Part shown: positions 40,773-52,170 of the stretch, piece after piece
Position numbering within the stretch: position 1 is the stretch's first letter
Layout: each line of letters starts with the position of its first letter
Origin: Marsupella aquatica
Taxonomy: Eukaryota > Marchantiophyta
Direction of reading: 5' to 3'
DNA length: 64,000 bases
Assembly (NCBI GenBank): GCA_973895155.1
Contig: OZ316894.1
Span: 25,854,001 to 25,918,000, forward strand
Made by a program: the position numbers and the translations under genes
Notes under the pieces: generated by a model
Told to the model about the DNA's origin: nothing
Seen by the model: only the letters and a program-made list of their open reading frames with translations
Databases searched by the model: none

Positions 40773-42984
40773 ATGCCGCCTATGCCTGTATTTCTCGTTG
40801 ACCATGAGTCAGGGACCAGAAAACACTCTGGGACCATCAGTTGTCTCCCTGGATGGACCTTGGCGGATGCTAGGCAGAAAATGGTGGATTTGGAACTTTG
40901 GGACTTTGATTTTGATTTTATTGATAGCGTGGGAGGTTGTAGATTGCGTGCTGCTTGGGAAAAAGGCAACCTCATTGATGATTGTGATGGAAAGATTGTC
41001 ATCATCCCCAAAATACAGTCTCTGCCCATCCAGAAAGTGGGGGTTGATGTTGGAAGCAGCAATGCCTCCAATGCTGAGGCTATGAGTAAGAGTGTTAGTG
41101 ACGGAGAGTGGCACACTGAAGTTAGGGTAGAGCCTGAGATACAGTGGGGACAACAGGACTTGCCTCTGCCTGTTTCACCCCCAACTTCACCTCTCCCTAA
41201 TGTACCTGTGGATGATGATCCACATGTGAGTTTCCAGTCAACAACTATGTCAAATGATCTGGCCAAGCTCTGGGTGTCCAGTGTTGACAAGTTGAAGGAG
41301 CACATGGTCTTCATAAAGTGTGAGGACCACAAGTGGAGCGTCAAAACTTGGGACAGTGGTGGTGTTCCATGTGGTAAGATAGAGTGTTGCGAGTGCAACA
41401 CTAATATATCTGGATCATCTAAGTATGTTATGGATAGGGTGTCTATCACTAATTGTTTCACAAATTTCAAACAGAAGCATTTGATCACCCCAAAGCATGC
41501 CAAAAATGTGGCACATAATAGGGGGCAGAGAGTAGACTCTGTTGAGATCAGTCGAAGGGTTGCAACTTCCTCCTTGAACGATTGTGCAACTCTTGACATG
41601 CATGTTCAGATAGTTGAAAGGCTCAATGAATCTGAGCCTGTGTCCAAACCTACCTTCTACATTGTAGGTGATGTTCAGAAGGAGCTTGTGGAGAAGTTAG
41701 AGCGGTTCAGAGTGGGGTGCCATTTTTGCTCTGACATGTTCACTTTGGTACCCAAGCAACGTAATCTGGAGGTTAATCTGAAATCCCATTGCATCTCTGC
41801 AAATCATCTATCAGCAGTTGCTAGGAGTTTGAAGCCACCACCTGGTGCACCAATACTGTCAGGAAGGTCAGGCAGACCTCCTAAGGATGATAAGAGGGAT
41901 GTTCGCCAAAGAACCATTAATGGGTTCTTAACCCGGCAGGCCAGAGATATTGCTTCCAGCAGCCGGTCAGGAGGGACAGCTGGAGGGAGTGGTTCAGGAG
42001 GGAGTGGTTACAGTGGAGGTTCAGGCCATTCAAGGGATGTGATAGGAGATCCAGGTAAACCCCACCCTTGGTCATTGTTGTGTTGGGGATTGTGGCGGAA
42101 CTCAGTTCAATATGGTGCAGTAATCAGGCCTATCAAGGATATCCTATTAGTCAGCCAAAGGTTGACGGAGCATGGTATGCAGAGTCAGGGGTAAAGGCAG
42201 AGGTGTGGTGTCTTCTAGGCCAAGGATCTTGTTTGATAGAAGGACTGTTCAGGCACGTGAACTGTAGTAGAGCATCACGGCTTCTTGGTGGTTTTCAAGA
42301 TCTGACTTGTGAAGAATGTTACAGTATTGCAAGGATGGGTGACTTCCGATTAAGAGCCTTTAGAGAGGACATTGCAGTAGAGAAAAGAGGTACTCGAGGA
42401 ACCGGTAAGGGTAGACGGTTGGCATATCTCACAATTCCTGAGATTCAAGAACAAGCCAAAACTTACAAGAGAAACATTTTGTCTCTCAGAAAACGTCTCA
42501 GAGCTCAGCAACACCGCCTATGCATGTTGGGGGCCCGAGTCCCCACTTTGAGAGATCTTTGCAAAGAGTCTGGAAGTAGGAAAGACTTGTACAAGTTTTG
42601 CAATGACATAGTCTTGGCTCACCAGCGTGGTGCATTTGGTGGGAGAGAGGCCCTATGGGACTTGTTGCGAGATGTAGCTGCAAATCTTAATAGGAAGAAA
42701 GAAGGAAACACCTTTCGACCTGACACTAAACTTCTTTCCCAGATATTGTTCCACCACGGTGGCAGGCGTGTGGTGGATTGCTTGCAAAGTAATGCATTAG
42801 GCCCTAGTCTGAACACCCTTCAACGGGACAGGAGAGCCATGGTTGTATTTAGGCCTGGTTTGCATGCTGACCAGTTCAAGTTTGTTGCTGTTGTATACTC
42901 TCAACTAAAGCAGAGGATGGGGATCACAAGTCCCGTGCCATGCTATTTGGCAGAAGATGAGACCTGTCTTAAGCGGACAGTCAG
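40773..42984 (+). pseudogene. Transposase-like gene, 5' part (zinc-finger region and first acidic motif)
   Basis: The frame from ATG 40773 has two Cys/His clusters. The first is CCECN followed about 30 residues later by KHLITPKH; the second is CHFCSD followed by HCISANH. This is the pattern of BED-like or C2H2 fingers in DNA transposases. A Gly/Ser-rich linker follows near 41,960-42,040. Near 42,055-42,170 the reading frame changes. A GT donor exists at 42055, but I found no good matching acceptor, so this may be an intron or an indel. The second frame continues to 42984 with a basic coiled region and ends CYLAEDETCLK, a candidate for the first catalytic acidic residue. A GT-AG intron (42985-43055) follows with correct phase. 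Confidence 0.6.
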
Positions 42985-43055
42985 GTGATTTCATTCCCCT
43001 GACAACATCCTATAGTCTGTAGTAAATTTTTGTCTGTTATCCCTCTCCTCAATAG

Positions 43056-45422
43056 GTCTGTGGCTGACCACTACTGTGGATGGCTGTGTTGCAGATGGCA
43101 ACCAAAACATGACACATTATTGGGGTTTTGTGGGTTGAAAGAGGATCACGAGTGTGTGGTTGGCTTGACAATAAAGGTTGGAGCAGGAGAGGAGGGTTTC
43201 AGCAAAATCACTGATACCTTTGAGAATTACAAAATTGGAAACCAGGCCAGATGTATAGTAGTAAATCCTCTTGCAGAAAGATTTCCTAAATTTTGCATGG
43301 TCGCCATGAGTACATGCGGTAAGTTTATTGCAGATTTTGTCAATCAGCAATGGAAGTCCACAGACACTTTGTGGGCTAAATATTGTCTAGACTCAGTTGG
43401 TCCTCTCTTGGGTCATGCTAGTGATGGAGATGCACAAAGGAGGAAGCTGATGCTAGAAGACTACACGTACTGGTCAAAGCTCATATCAAGGGCAAAGACA
43501 GAATCTGAGATGGGAAGGTTGGCTATTGAGCCACTCATTCACTACCAATGGACGTCATACACATGCTGTTGGGTTACATGATCAGGATTACATTCATAAT
43601 GGAAAGAAGTTAATAAACCCACTTGATTCCTGCGGCCAGAACTTTGAAGCTGGGAACAGAGGTGGTTGGAATCAGTAACTTGGACACTCTCCAACGTTTA
43701 TATAGCAACTTGGATCATGGGTTGAACAAAGGTGATGTTAAACGAAATGATAGACAGAATTGGGCCAGTGCACAACGATTATGTAGTAGAAAAGTTGTGA
43801 AGGCACTAAGAATGCTTCGTGAAAGGAAAGATGCAAGAGTTGAGCGAACTCTGGGGATTGAGATGTATCTCACAATATGTGGTGATTACTTGGATATCTT
43901 TATGAATCCTTGTCTCACCTTGAGAGAGCGGGTTGTGCTATGTGCCAAAGTTAGTTTCTTTCTTCGCCTTTGGCGATTATGGTGTTTTCATGGAAATCAT
44001 AGTGTTGGAGGTAACACGACAACAATCAATTTTACTGTGAGCTGTGTCCCTATGCAGACATTTCTTGATATTCACATGTCTGTGCACTTTGTGGTACTTC
44101 TAATTATCCAATTCAGGGATAATTTCAGACATTTGCCAAATGTGCCATTGCATTTGACAGGATCTGATGCATGTGAATAGTTTTTCTCCAAAGTAGGAGG
44201 AATGAAAGGGAATGAGCGTAGTTATGATTTTTCTGAGTTGATTGACTGTGCAACATCATTGAATAGGTTGGCTGCAATGGATCTCAGCAAAGGGATCAGA
44301 GGGGCTGGAAAAAGTCACAAGAAGCATTGCAATATTTGGATGAAATTGCATCCGATACCGATACAAGTTGGTACTTCTGTTAATCCTGTAGACTACACAG
44401 GTATTGAAACCAATGAGGAAGTTGTGATAGCCCTGAAAGAAGGGTTACTTTTAGCCCAGACTGTAGGAATCGAGTTGCAGATGAATCCATCTACATCTTG
44501 TAGGGATAAAGTATGGTGGGAATCACCTTGGATTACTGAAAAAAGGGGTCCAAGTTTGGAGGATGGTGTGATGTTAAGGTGGAGGATCTTGCACCTGTTG
44601 ATAGTGATGATGAAGAATTAGGCGGGGAGATCAGGCAAATTGCAGCTAATGTAACCATCCCTACACTTCCAACTGATATTGCAATGGCAGAAGGTAGTGA
44701 GATCAGTGAAGATAGTGAAAGGCCAAGCATTGCAATAATAGGAGATCATTGTTCAACTGTTATGTCTGAAATGCATTCAGACTTGTTGTATGGACAACCT
44801 GTTCTTGACATCAGACCAATTGTGAGTTTTGATGGTCGGAGCATATACAAGAGCAGATTGGTAAGCCAACTAGTTGGTAACCCCAATGTAAGTAAAGATC
44901 GTTTGACTAGAGTGAAACATAGCTTGTACTTCAACAATTTAGTTGATGCACCCAAAGATTGAGCAGGAGCAGTCACCATGTTCATGACTATGGGTAGTGA
45001 TTGTGGAGTTCTCTTTGCTGATACAACAGTACAGACTCGGGCCACAAGAGCCACTGAGGCTATTCAAAAAGCCATGAAAGGGAAAAGAGCAAGGAAAGAA
45101 TGTGGGACAACAAACGGATCTTCTGCTCCCAATCCAAAAAAGCCAAGGGGAGAACCTGTGAAAGTTACCATAGTACCTGATACCCTTAAGTACACTTGGT
45201 GGATAGGGAGGGTACAATGCATCCAACAAAAATATCAGGGTCGGGTGATGGGTAGAACAAGACAATCAGTGGATTTACTTGATAGGCCTGGCAATGAAGA
45301 AGTTGTAAGAGTTCGTTTTGAATGGTTTTCAAGGATTGGAAATAGTAAGCACAAATTTGCTTACAATGTTTGTGATCCTCAGTGGATCGATTTGGATTGT
45401 GTGATATCAAACGTGACACTAT
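43056..45422 (+). pseudogene. Transposase-like gene, central and 3' part, broken
   Basis: After the intron the frame continues as SVADHYCGW and reaches GHASDGDAQRRKLM at about 43,411-43,452, a strongly motif-like acidic block. The frame then shifts near 43,560 (HDQDYIHNGKKLINPL) and again near 43,623. It continues to TGSDACE, where an in-frame TAG (44178-44180) precedes FFSKVGGMKGNERS. A third frameshift lies near 44,560-44,580, and a TGA is at 44960-44962. The last part (TWWIGRV, WVD-like IDLDCVISNVTL) is open up to 45422, where the Copia element begins. With at least three frameshifts and two stops it cannot make a full protein. The motifs do not match a superfamily I can name with confidence. 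Confidence 0.65.
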
Positions 45423-45843
45423 TGTTGGGTATTTACTCTTACGTCTAGGTTAGGTATGACGTGGTTGGTACAACAACGTGGGTTGGTACAACTACGTGGT
45501 TAGGTACAACTACGTGATTAAGTACAACTATGTGGTTAGGTACAACTATGTGGTTAGGTACAACTATGTGGTTAGGTACAACTAAGTTGCACACTATATC
45601 ATAAGAGGCATGTGTGCTTGGAGAGGTAGAACCAAGGCTCATTGTTATGGAGCCACTTGAGAGATAGGGAGAGCTTACACTGTGGAGACTCGGTATAGTC
45701 GACGGGCTTAAAGTTCAGTAAAGCTCTCTTGTGTGTTCCCGTGGACGTAGCCTCAAGGAGGTGAACCACGTATCTCTTGTGTCGACTATTGTGCGTTGGA
45801 TGGTTCATGGGCTTGCCGTTGCGATCGTCGTCTATGCTCGACA
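45423..45843 (+). repeat. 5' LTR of the nested Copia element
   Basis: The 421-bp LTR differs from its partner at 50732-51152 at six positions by my count, all transitions (about 98.6% identity). The U3 part holds a tandem array (about 45455-45590) of a 17-bp unit close to GTGGTTAGGTACAACTA, an enhancer-like arrangement. In reverse it creates an artefactual Val-Pro-Asn-His repeat frame. Confidence 0.95.
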
Positions 45844-45845
45844 AT

Positions 45846-45857
45846 TGGTATCAGAGC
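45846..45857 (+). promoter_or_regulatory. Primer-binding site of the Copia element
   Basis: TGGTATCAGAGC, two bases after the 5' LTR, is complementary to the 3' end of plant initiator tRNA-Met, the standard minus-strand primer of plant Copia elements. Confidence 0.95.
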
Positions 45858-46266
45858 ATGCTTGGGAGATGACGTGTGTTCGTGACGGGATTTCATGACA
45901 GTTTTTCCAGCGTTGAGTGTCGGTGGATTTCCCAGAGTTCCGTCACATGGAACTTGGAGTTTATGGGCTCAACGGATAGATCAGGGCAAGAGCTTTCTAA
46001 CGGTGTGAAGAAATTGATGAACGGAGCTCGTGGTGCAGAGAGATCTAAGTTTTCATCGTTCTGGATTTTGTGAAGAAAGTTGGCAATCGACTCAGAGGGA
46101 GAACCGTCAAGTGTTTTGACTCAACGGAGAGATTGAGGCAAGACGATTGTTTTGAGTCCGGGATTGGCTCTTTGATGCAAAGAGGAAGGCTAAGCAAAAT
46201 CAATTACCTTGTTGGACTTGGTGACGGCACCAAGTGCAATTGATCAACATTCGTTGTTGACAAGAC

Positions 46267-49200
46267 GTGGAACTTGAAGCACGAGGATCATCGCGGAGGT
46301 TTCAGGGGCAGAGAGAGGAGCAGGAGGAAGAGCACGTGACACCGATACCATCACCGGTGCGGCGTGTGGTGGAGGAAGCAGTACTACTACCGGAGCTCAC
46401 GGTAGTGCCAAAGAAGAAGATGGGGACTTTCAAGCTTGGGGGACCCAAGTATGAAGTGACAAAGTATGATGGGCGCTCTGACTACTTGCTATGGGAGAAG
46501 CAGGTGAAGGGAGTGCTATATGCGTCAGGGATGGGCCAATTGCTGAGCCCTCGTGAAGACGATGTTGATGAGAAACAATGGGACCGCATGCAGGAGCAGG
46601 GAGTGTGGTGTGTTACACTCTATCTCATGCCTCCCATCATCAAGCAGTTGGGTGCACATAAGGATTGTATGTCCTTGTTTGCGGAATTGCAGAGCAAGTA
46701 TCACCGCAAGGAGTTGTCAAACCGGCTCTACACTTCCTACAAACTGATGAGTTTCAAGATGAAAGAATCCGGTACGAAGTTGCAAGACCATGTGGATGCT
46801 TTCAACGACATGGTCGTTGACTTGGAAAACCTTGGGGAGACTTTGAATGATGAGACGAAGGCTCTGCAGCTTCTTAGTTCATTGCCTCCATCTTACCAAT
46901 CCCTATCACGAGTGTTGTTGCATCGTGATACGGATACCATTTCATACAATGACGTGGTAAGTTCTCTGCTTAGTGATGATCTTCAGCAGAAGATGCACAT
47001 CACGTCACAGCCTTCATCATCTGGTGCTGCCCTCAATGTTAACCGTGGGAGGAGTATGTAGCGACCAACTGGGGACCGTAGAACCCAGTTTAGATCTAAA
47101 TCCAGATCTAAGTCCAAGGGTAAATCCCCTCAGAGGAGGCAGGTGACATGTTGGAAGTGCAACCAAGTTGGACACTTCAAGCGAGACTATAAGGGAAAGG
47201 CAGTGGAAACTTCATCGGCAAATATGGCTAGGGCTGATGGAGAAGCTGATTTACTCAATGATGAGTATGTTCTATGAAGCCGGGGGTATGCCCTGTGCAC
47301 GTCATCTAGGAGAGCAGATGATATGTGGATTCTTGATTGTGCTTGCTCTTTTCATATTTGTAACATTCGTGAGTTTTTCAGTTCTTACTCTGTTTCAAAC
47401 GGTTCAGTTCTGATGGGAAATGATCACTCCTGTCAAATTGAGGGAATTGGGTCTGTGAAGATTCAAATGTTTGATGGCGCTGTGCGCACAGTGTCCAGAG
47501 TCAGGTATGTACCTGGCATGCGTAAGAATCTGATTTCACTCGGTGTGTTGGATTCAAATGGTCATCAATGGTGCGTTATTGATGGTGAACTTCAAGTCAG
47601 GTCGGGAGAGACAGTGATTTTGAAGGGGAGTAGACAAAAAAAAATGTATGCGTTACAGGGCAATACTGTATGTGGAGAGGCCAATGTAACCAAGTCTCAC
47701 GAGGAGATGACTCAACTGTGGCATTTACGGCTAGGTCACATGAGTGAGAAGGGTTTGGCTATCTTACAGAAGAATGGACTCATTTCTGATTTGCAATCTT
47801 ATAAATTAGAGTTTTGTGAGCATTGCATTCTTGGAAAGCAGCATCGTCGTGCTTTTGGTGTTGGAACTCATCGTTCCAAAGCGGTTCTTGAGTACATACA
47901 TAGTGACGTGTGGGGTCCATCCCCGACTCCCTCACACTCTGGAAAGTTATACTATGTATCATTTATTGATGATTACTCAAGATTTGTGTGAATTTATTTC
48001 ATGACGCATAAGTCTGATGTCTTATCCATTTTTAAGAAGTGGAAGGCCTAGGTGGAGAATCAGACTGGAAACACGATCAAGTGTTTGGATACAAGGGTGA
48101 AGAGTCTGAGGTCAGACAATGGCGGGGAGTACACTTCAATGGAATTTGAAGAGTACTATTCAGAACAAGGGATAACTCGCCATCTCACCACAGTTTATAC
48201 TCCACAGCAGAATGGTGTCGCTGAGAGGCTCAATCGAACACTGTTGGAGCGGTCACGGAGTATGTTGAGCCAATCAGGTTTACCACAAGAATTTTGGGCA
48301 GAAGCTGTCAATACCGCAGCTTATTTGGTAAATCTTTCTCCTTCTAGTGCTATCAATTTCAAAACGCCGTTTGAGATGCGCTATAAGCGGTAAGCAGACT
48401 ATCATGGCTTGGTAGTTTTTGGAAGTGATGCATATGCTCTCACACCGAAGCAGAATAGGACCAAGTTGGATCCTACCTCCAAGAAATGTATTTTTCTTGG
48501 GTACCAGAGTGGTGTGAAAGCCTATAGGCTATGGGATCCTATTGCCTGTAAGCTCGTTGTCAGTAGGGATGTTTCCTTCAATGAATCCAGATTATTGAAA
48601 GAGGGGGAGAATACTCAGGTCTCCCGTACTGACAAAGGAAAATCTCCTATCCCGGATCTCGTTGAGGGGGAGATTGGTTATGAGGTGCATGACCGGAGAG
48701 AAGGAGTTGCTCCAATTATGGAGCTGGTTCCTGTGCCAGAGGAACCAGAGGAGTTTGTTGATGCTGGTGAGCAGCAAGTGGATGTTGTTGAGCTTCAAAT
48801 TGTACCAGCACACGCAGATCAACCGGAGTCATCGGCTATAAGAACATCTGGTCGCACTGTACGCGCTCCACCAAGGTATGGACAGTGGGTTGATTCATCT
48901 CAACTGCAAGAGGATGATTTTACAGCTGATGATGAGGGTGATGCGTTAATTTTGGAAGAAGGGGAACCTTCTTCATTTCATGAGGCAAGTGCTTCAAAGG
49001 AGAAGCAGAAGTGGACTGCAGCAATCCAAACGGAGATCCAATCACTAAAGGACAACAAAACTTGGGAGCTTGTTAAGCTGCCTAAGGGTCAGCAAGTGGT
49101 GGACAACAAGTGGATTTACAAGCTGAAGGATAATTCCATAGGAGGTGGATCGAAGGTCTACAAGGCTAGGTTGGTAGCAAAGGGATTCACACAAGAGAAA

Positions 49201-50542
49201 GGTGTGGATTACAATGAGGTCTTCTTACCAGTTGCTAAGTACTCTACAATACGACTATTGTGTGTACTTGTTGTAATGTTTGGTCTGCTGCTAGATCAGA
49301 TGGATGTTGTCACAGCTTTCCTCTATGGCACATTGGAAGAGGTGATCTTCATGAGACAACCGCTAGGTTTTGTGAAGAGAGGACAGGAGGAATTGGTTTG
49401 CAGATTGCTGAAATCCTTGTATGGGTTGAAGCAGTCACCAAGACAGTGGAACAAGCGGTTTGACGATTGGATTCGATCACAAGGTTTTCACAGAAGTCTA
49501 TTTGACCCTTGTGTGTATTTGAAACCGGTAAAGAATATTATCTTTGGGTTCATTGTTTTAGTACTATGATATGCTAATTGCAGCCAAGGATAGGTCTGAG
49601 ATTGTTAAGCTCAAGGCACTGCTTAGTGCAGAGTTTAAGATGAAGGACTTAGGGCCAGCTAAGAGGATTTTGGGTATGGAGATCACTAGGGACTTGGAGG
49701 CTGGCAAGCTATGGTTGACGCAGAGCAGTTATGCGAGGAAGGTAATTGCAAGGTTCAACATGGGGAATAGCAAGCCAGTAAGTACCCCGTTGGCTCCACA
49801 CTTCAAGTTATCATCAGCGTTCTGTCCTACGAATGACACAGAGAAGGGGTTGATGTCAAAGGTTCCGTATGACAAGGCAGTGGGGAGTCTCATGTATTTG
49901 ATGACTTGCACTAGACCTGATCTTGCCATGGCTATGGGCAAGGTGAGCAGGTACATGTCGAATCCAGGGAAGGTACACTAGGAAGCAGTGAAGTGGATTA
50001 TCAGGTACTTGAAGGGTACCGTGGATCATGGTCTTTTATTTGATGCGAATGCAAAGAATGCTAAATCATTGATTGACTATGTTGATTCTGACTATGGACA
50101 AGATTTGGACCGAAGGAGATGAACAACAGGATACGTGTTCACACTTGGCGGTGGATGCATAAGTTGGAGGTCTACTTTGCAGAAGTGTATTGCTCAGTCT
50201 ACTACAGAAGCGGAGTATGTTGCAGTTGCGGAAGCATCCAAGGAAGCGATTTGGTTGGATAGACTTATCACTGAAATGGGATTGCCACAGGGGAATGTGA
50301 AGCTCCATTGTGATAGTCAAAATGCGCTCCACCTTGCTATGAACCAGGTGATGGACAGCAGAGTGAAGCACATTGACGTCAGGTACCATTTTATCAGGCA
50401 GGCTGTGTTTGATAATTTGTTTGAGCTAGTCAAGATTGATGGTAAACTCAACCCGGCTGACGCATTTACCAAAGTGATTCCTTTGGAGAGTTTCTCTAGA
50501 CACCGTGACGTATTGCAGGTTTTGCAATTGCATCACAAGTAG
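46267..50542 (+). pseudogene. Copia gag-pol polyprotein, inactivated
   Basis: The likely start is ATG 46420. Gag (to about 47061) ends with a CCHC-type zinc knuckle near 47,150-47,195 whose last cysteine position is tyrosine. The protease active-site region (LDCACSFHI, about 47,332) has Cys beside the catalytic Asp. A GAG-pre-integrase HLRLGHMSEKG follows, then the integrase core (HSDVWGP, FIDDYSR, LRSDNGGEY, PQQNGVAERLNR). Reverse transcriptase follows (KWIYKLK, ARLVAKGF, QMDVVTAFLYG, LYGLKQSPRQWNKRF), then RNase H (STTEAEYVA). In-frame stops lie at 47059, 47275, 47989, 48049, 48391, 49979 and 50120. A frameshift near 49,566 falls in the reverse-transcriptase catalytic loop, where one of the paired aspartates is also missing. 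The element could move only with help from an intact relative. Confidence 0.92.
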
Positions 50543-50720
50543 AGTTTTCTTAACATTCATTGTAATTACTGATATATGCTATTCCTCATTCCTATATATT
50601 AGGCTACAGCTTAGTTCTGGTTTGCTCTAGTTAGAGAGGGAAACCGGTTTGGTTTTTGTCCAGAACTTCCCGCTGAGGGATCATATACATTGGCAGTATT
50701 ACTCTCCCTAGACCAGAGTC

Positions 50721-50731
50721 AAGGGGAAGAT
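50721..50731 (+). promoter_or_regulatory. Polypurine tract of the Copia element
   Basis: AAGGGGAAGA directly precedes the 3' LTR and is the expected plus-strand primer. Confidence 0.9.
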
Positions 50732-51152
50732 TGTTGGGTATTTACTCTTACGTCTAGGTTAGGTATGACGTGGTTGGTACAACAACGTGGGTTGGTACAA
50801 CTACGTGGTTAGGTACAACTACGTGATTAGGTACAACTATGTGGTTAGGTACAACTACGTGATTAGGTACAACTATGTGGTTAGGTACAACTAAGTTGCA
50901 CACTATATCATAAGAGGCATGTGTGCTTGGAGAGGTAGAACCAAGGCTCATTGTTATGGAGCCACTTGAGAGATAGAGAGAGCTTACACTGTGGAGACTC
51001 GGTATAGTCGACGGGCTTAGAGTTTAGTAAAGCTCTCTTGTGTGTTCCCGTGGACGTAGCCTCAAGGAGGTGAACCACGTATCTCTTGTGTCGACTATTG
51101 TGCGTTGGATGGTTCATGGGCTTGCCGTTGCGATCGTCGTCTATGCTCGACA
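50732..51152 (+). repeat. 3' LTR of the nested Copia element
   Basis: 421 bp, TGTTGGG to CTCGACA, partner of 45423-45843. It carries the same 17-bp tandem array (about 50767-50895) with slightly different repeat sequences. Confidence 0.95.
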
Positions 51153-51157
51153 ACTAT

Positions 51158-51243
51158 CAGTGAACCCCACAACTCCAAATGTTTTTCATTTGCATCCCGC
51201 TGATGCAAATTTGCTGGATGATTTTGCTAAAGCCCATAAGTGA
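51158..51243 (+). pseudogene. C-terminal end of the transposase-like gene, cut off by the Copia insertion
   Basis: Directly after the second target duplication the reading frame of 44963-45422 is open again, without shift, for about 28 codons (ending LLDDFAKAHK) to a TGA at 51241-51243. This frame continuity across a 5-bp target duplication shows that the retrotransposon landed in the last exon. Confidence 0.85.
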
Positions 51244-51604
51244 TTGGTATAACAAAGGGGTAAATGGTGATATTCTGAGAATTCAGCCATGCAAGGAGAC
51301 AAGATTTTTTCTAAGGCAAGTGCTTAAGATCCTGTTTGCTTTTGTGAACAATTTGATATTCCATTTGATATGACACAGTAAAATATCTGCTCATTAGGCT
51401 TACATACTACTCCATATAGTAGTTTAATTTGGACAAATCCTTACTGTTTTTGATGTAATTTTTTTTGATTGTGTCCTCGGGATCTTTTGAAGATGGAAGG
51501 CAAGAGGAGGACATATAAATTCCCTAGTGTTCTCTTAGTTCAGATAGGAGTTCTGTATGCACTAAACTTACATGTGTGCCTGGCCTCTTAGTTGAGAACT
51601 TCTG

Positions 51605-51850
51605 CAAACACTCTTACATGTTTACAGCAAAATGTTTTCTAGAAATAGTGCTTTTATAAGATTATTAGAACATAGTTGTATAAGTACTTTTACATATACG
51701 CCCTTATAGACAATAGGTAGATTTGTAAGCACTGTTGCATGTGCTAAATCATAGTGAAGCACTCATACATGTCCTAGAACATAGTGAGACACCGTTAAAG
51801 TTAAAACACTATTATATGTGCTAGAACATAGGGAGACACTCTTATATGAC
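51605..51850. repeat. Subterminal repeats of the DNA transposon
   Basis: A unit close to CTAGAACATAGTGAGACACT recurs about four times with spacing of 40-60 bp, between the end of the transposase-like gene and the right terminal inverted repeat. Subterminal repeats of this kind are typical transposase-binding regions; that role is inferred. Confidence 0.55.
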
Positions 51851-52170
51851 ATGCCAAAATTGAGTCTTCTTCTCCATTCCAACACTATTTTTTATATAGA
51901 TACCTAATTTTCTATGGTATACCTTTAATGAGTTTTGTATATATTTTCAATATTTTTCAAAATTTATAATATTTTAAGACCTTTTTTAATGTGATTAATG
52001 GTACATTTATAATTTTTGCAAGGGGCAAATAAATTCTCTAAGATTAAGTTTTTAAGAATAACAAGAGGTATATCTATTGGTGTCCAAAAATAATAAGGGG
52101 TATATGATAAGGGGCTGTACGCACGTATACCCCTTACCAATACAAAGACTGGGGCCCCAGGGGCTAAGGG

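Larger units (their letters stand above)
45418..51157 (+). mobile_element. Complete-length Copia LTR retrotransposon nested in the transposase-like gene
   Basis: The element spans 45423-51152 (5,730 bp). It has two 421-bp LTRs that start TGTTGGG and end CTCGACA, flanked by the 5-bp target duplication ACTAT (45418-45422 and 51153-51157). It has a primer-binding site (45846-45857), a polypurine tract (50721-50731), and gag, protease, integrase, reverse transcriptase and RNase H in Copia order. It lies in the same orientation as the interrupted gene. The coding region is disabled (see polyprotein entry). Confidence 0.96.
35680..52170 (+). mobile_element. Large DNA transposon with 8-bp target duplication, host to a Copia insertion
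   Basis: The left end CCCTAGGCCCCTAG (35688 on) and the inverted right end CCCTGGGGCCCCAG (52162 inward) are near-matching terminal inverted repeats. Immediately outside them is the same 8-bp word GCTAAGGG, at 35680-35687 and 52163-52170. Inside, ACGTGCG occurs at nearly the same distance (about 29-30 bases from GGCCCC) in both ends. The unit is 16,475 bp, or about 10.7 kb without the nested Copia and its duplicated target. It contains an ORF at 39.9-40.5 kb and a broken transposase-like gene. An 8-bp target duplication is typical of hAT, P and some other superfamilies; I cannot assign one. The ends rest on short matches and should be verified. Confidence 0.65.

Noticed and set aside
40583-41599. 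338-codon minus-strand frame
   Set aside because: It is the shadow of the zinc-finger region of the plus-strand transposase-like gene and contains no recognisable motif.
45445-45642. Val-Pro-Asn-His repeat protein on the minus strand (and its twin at 50754-50951)
   Set aside because: It is the reverse reading of the 17-bp array in the Copia LTRs.
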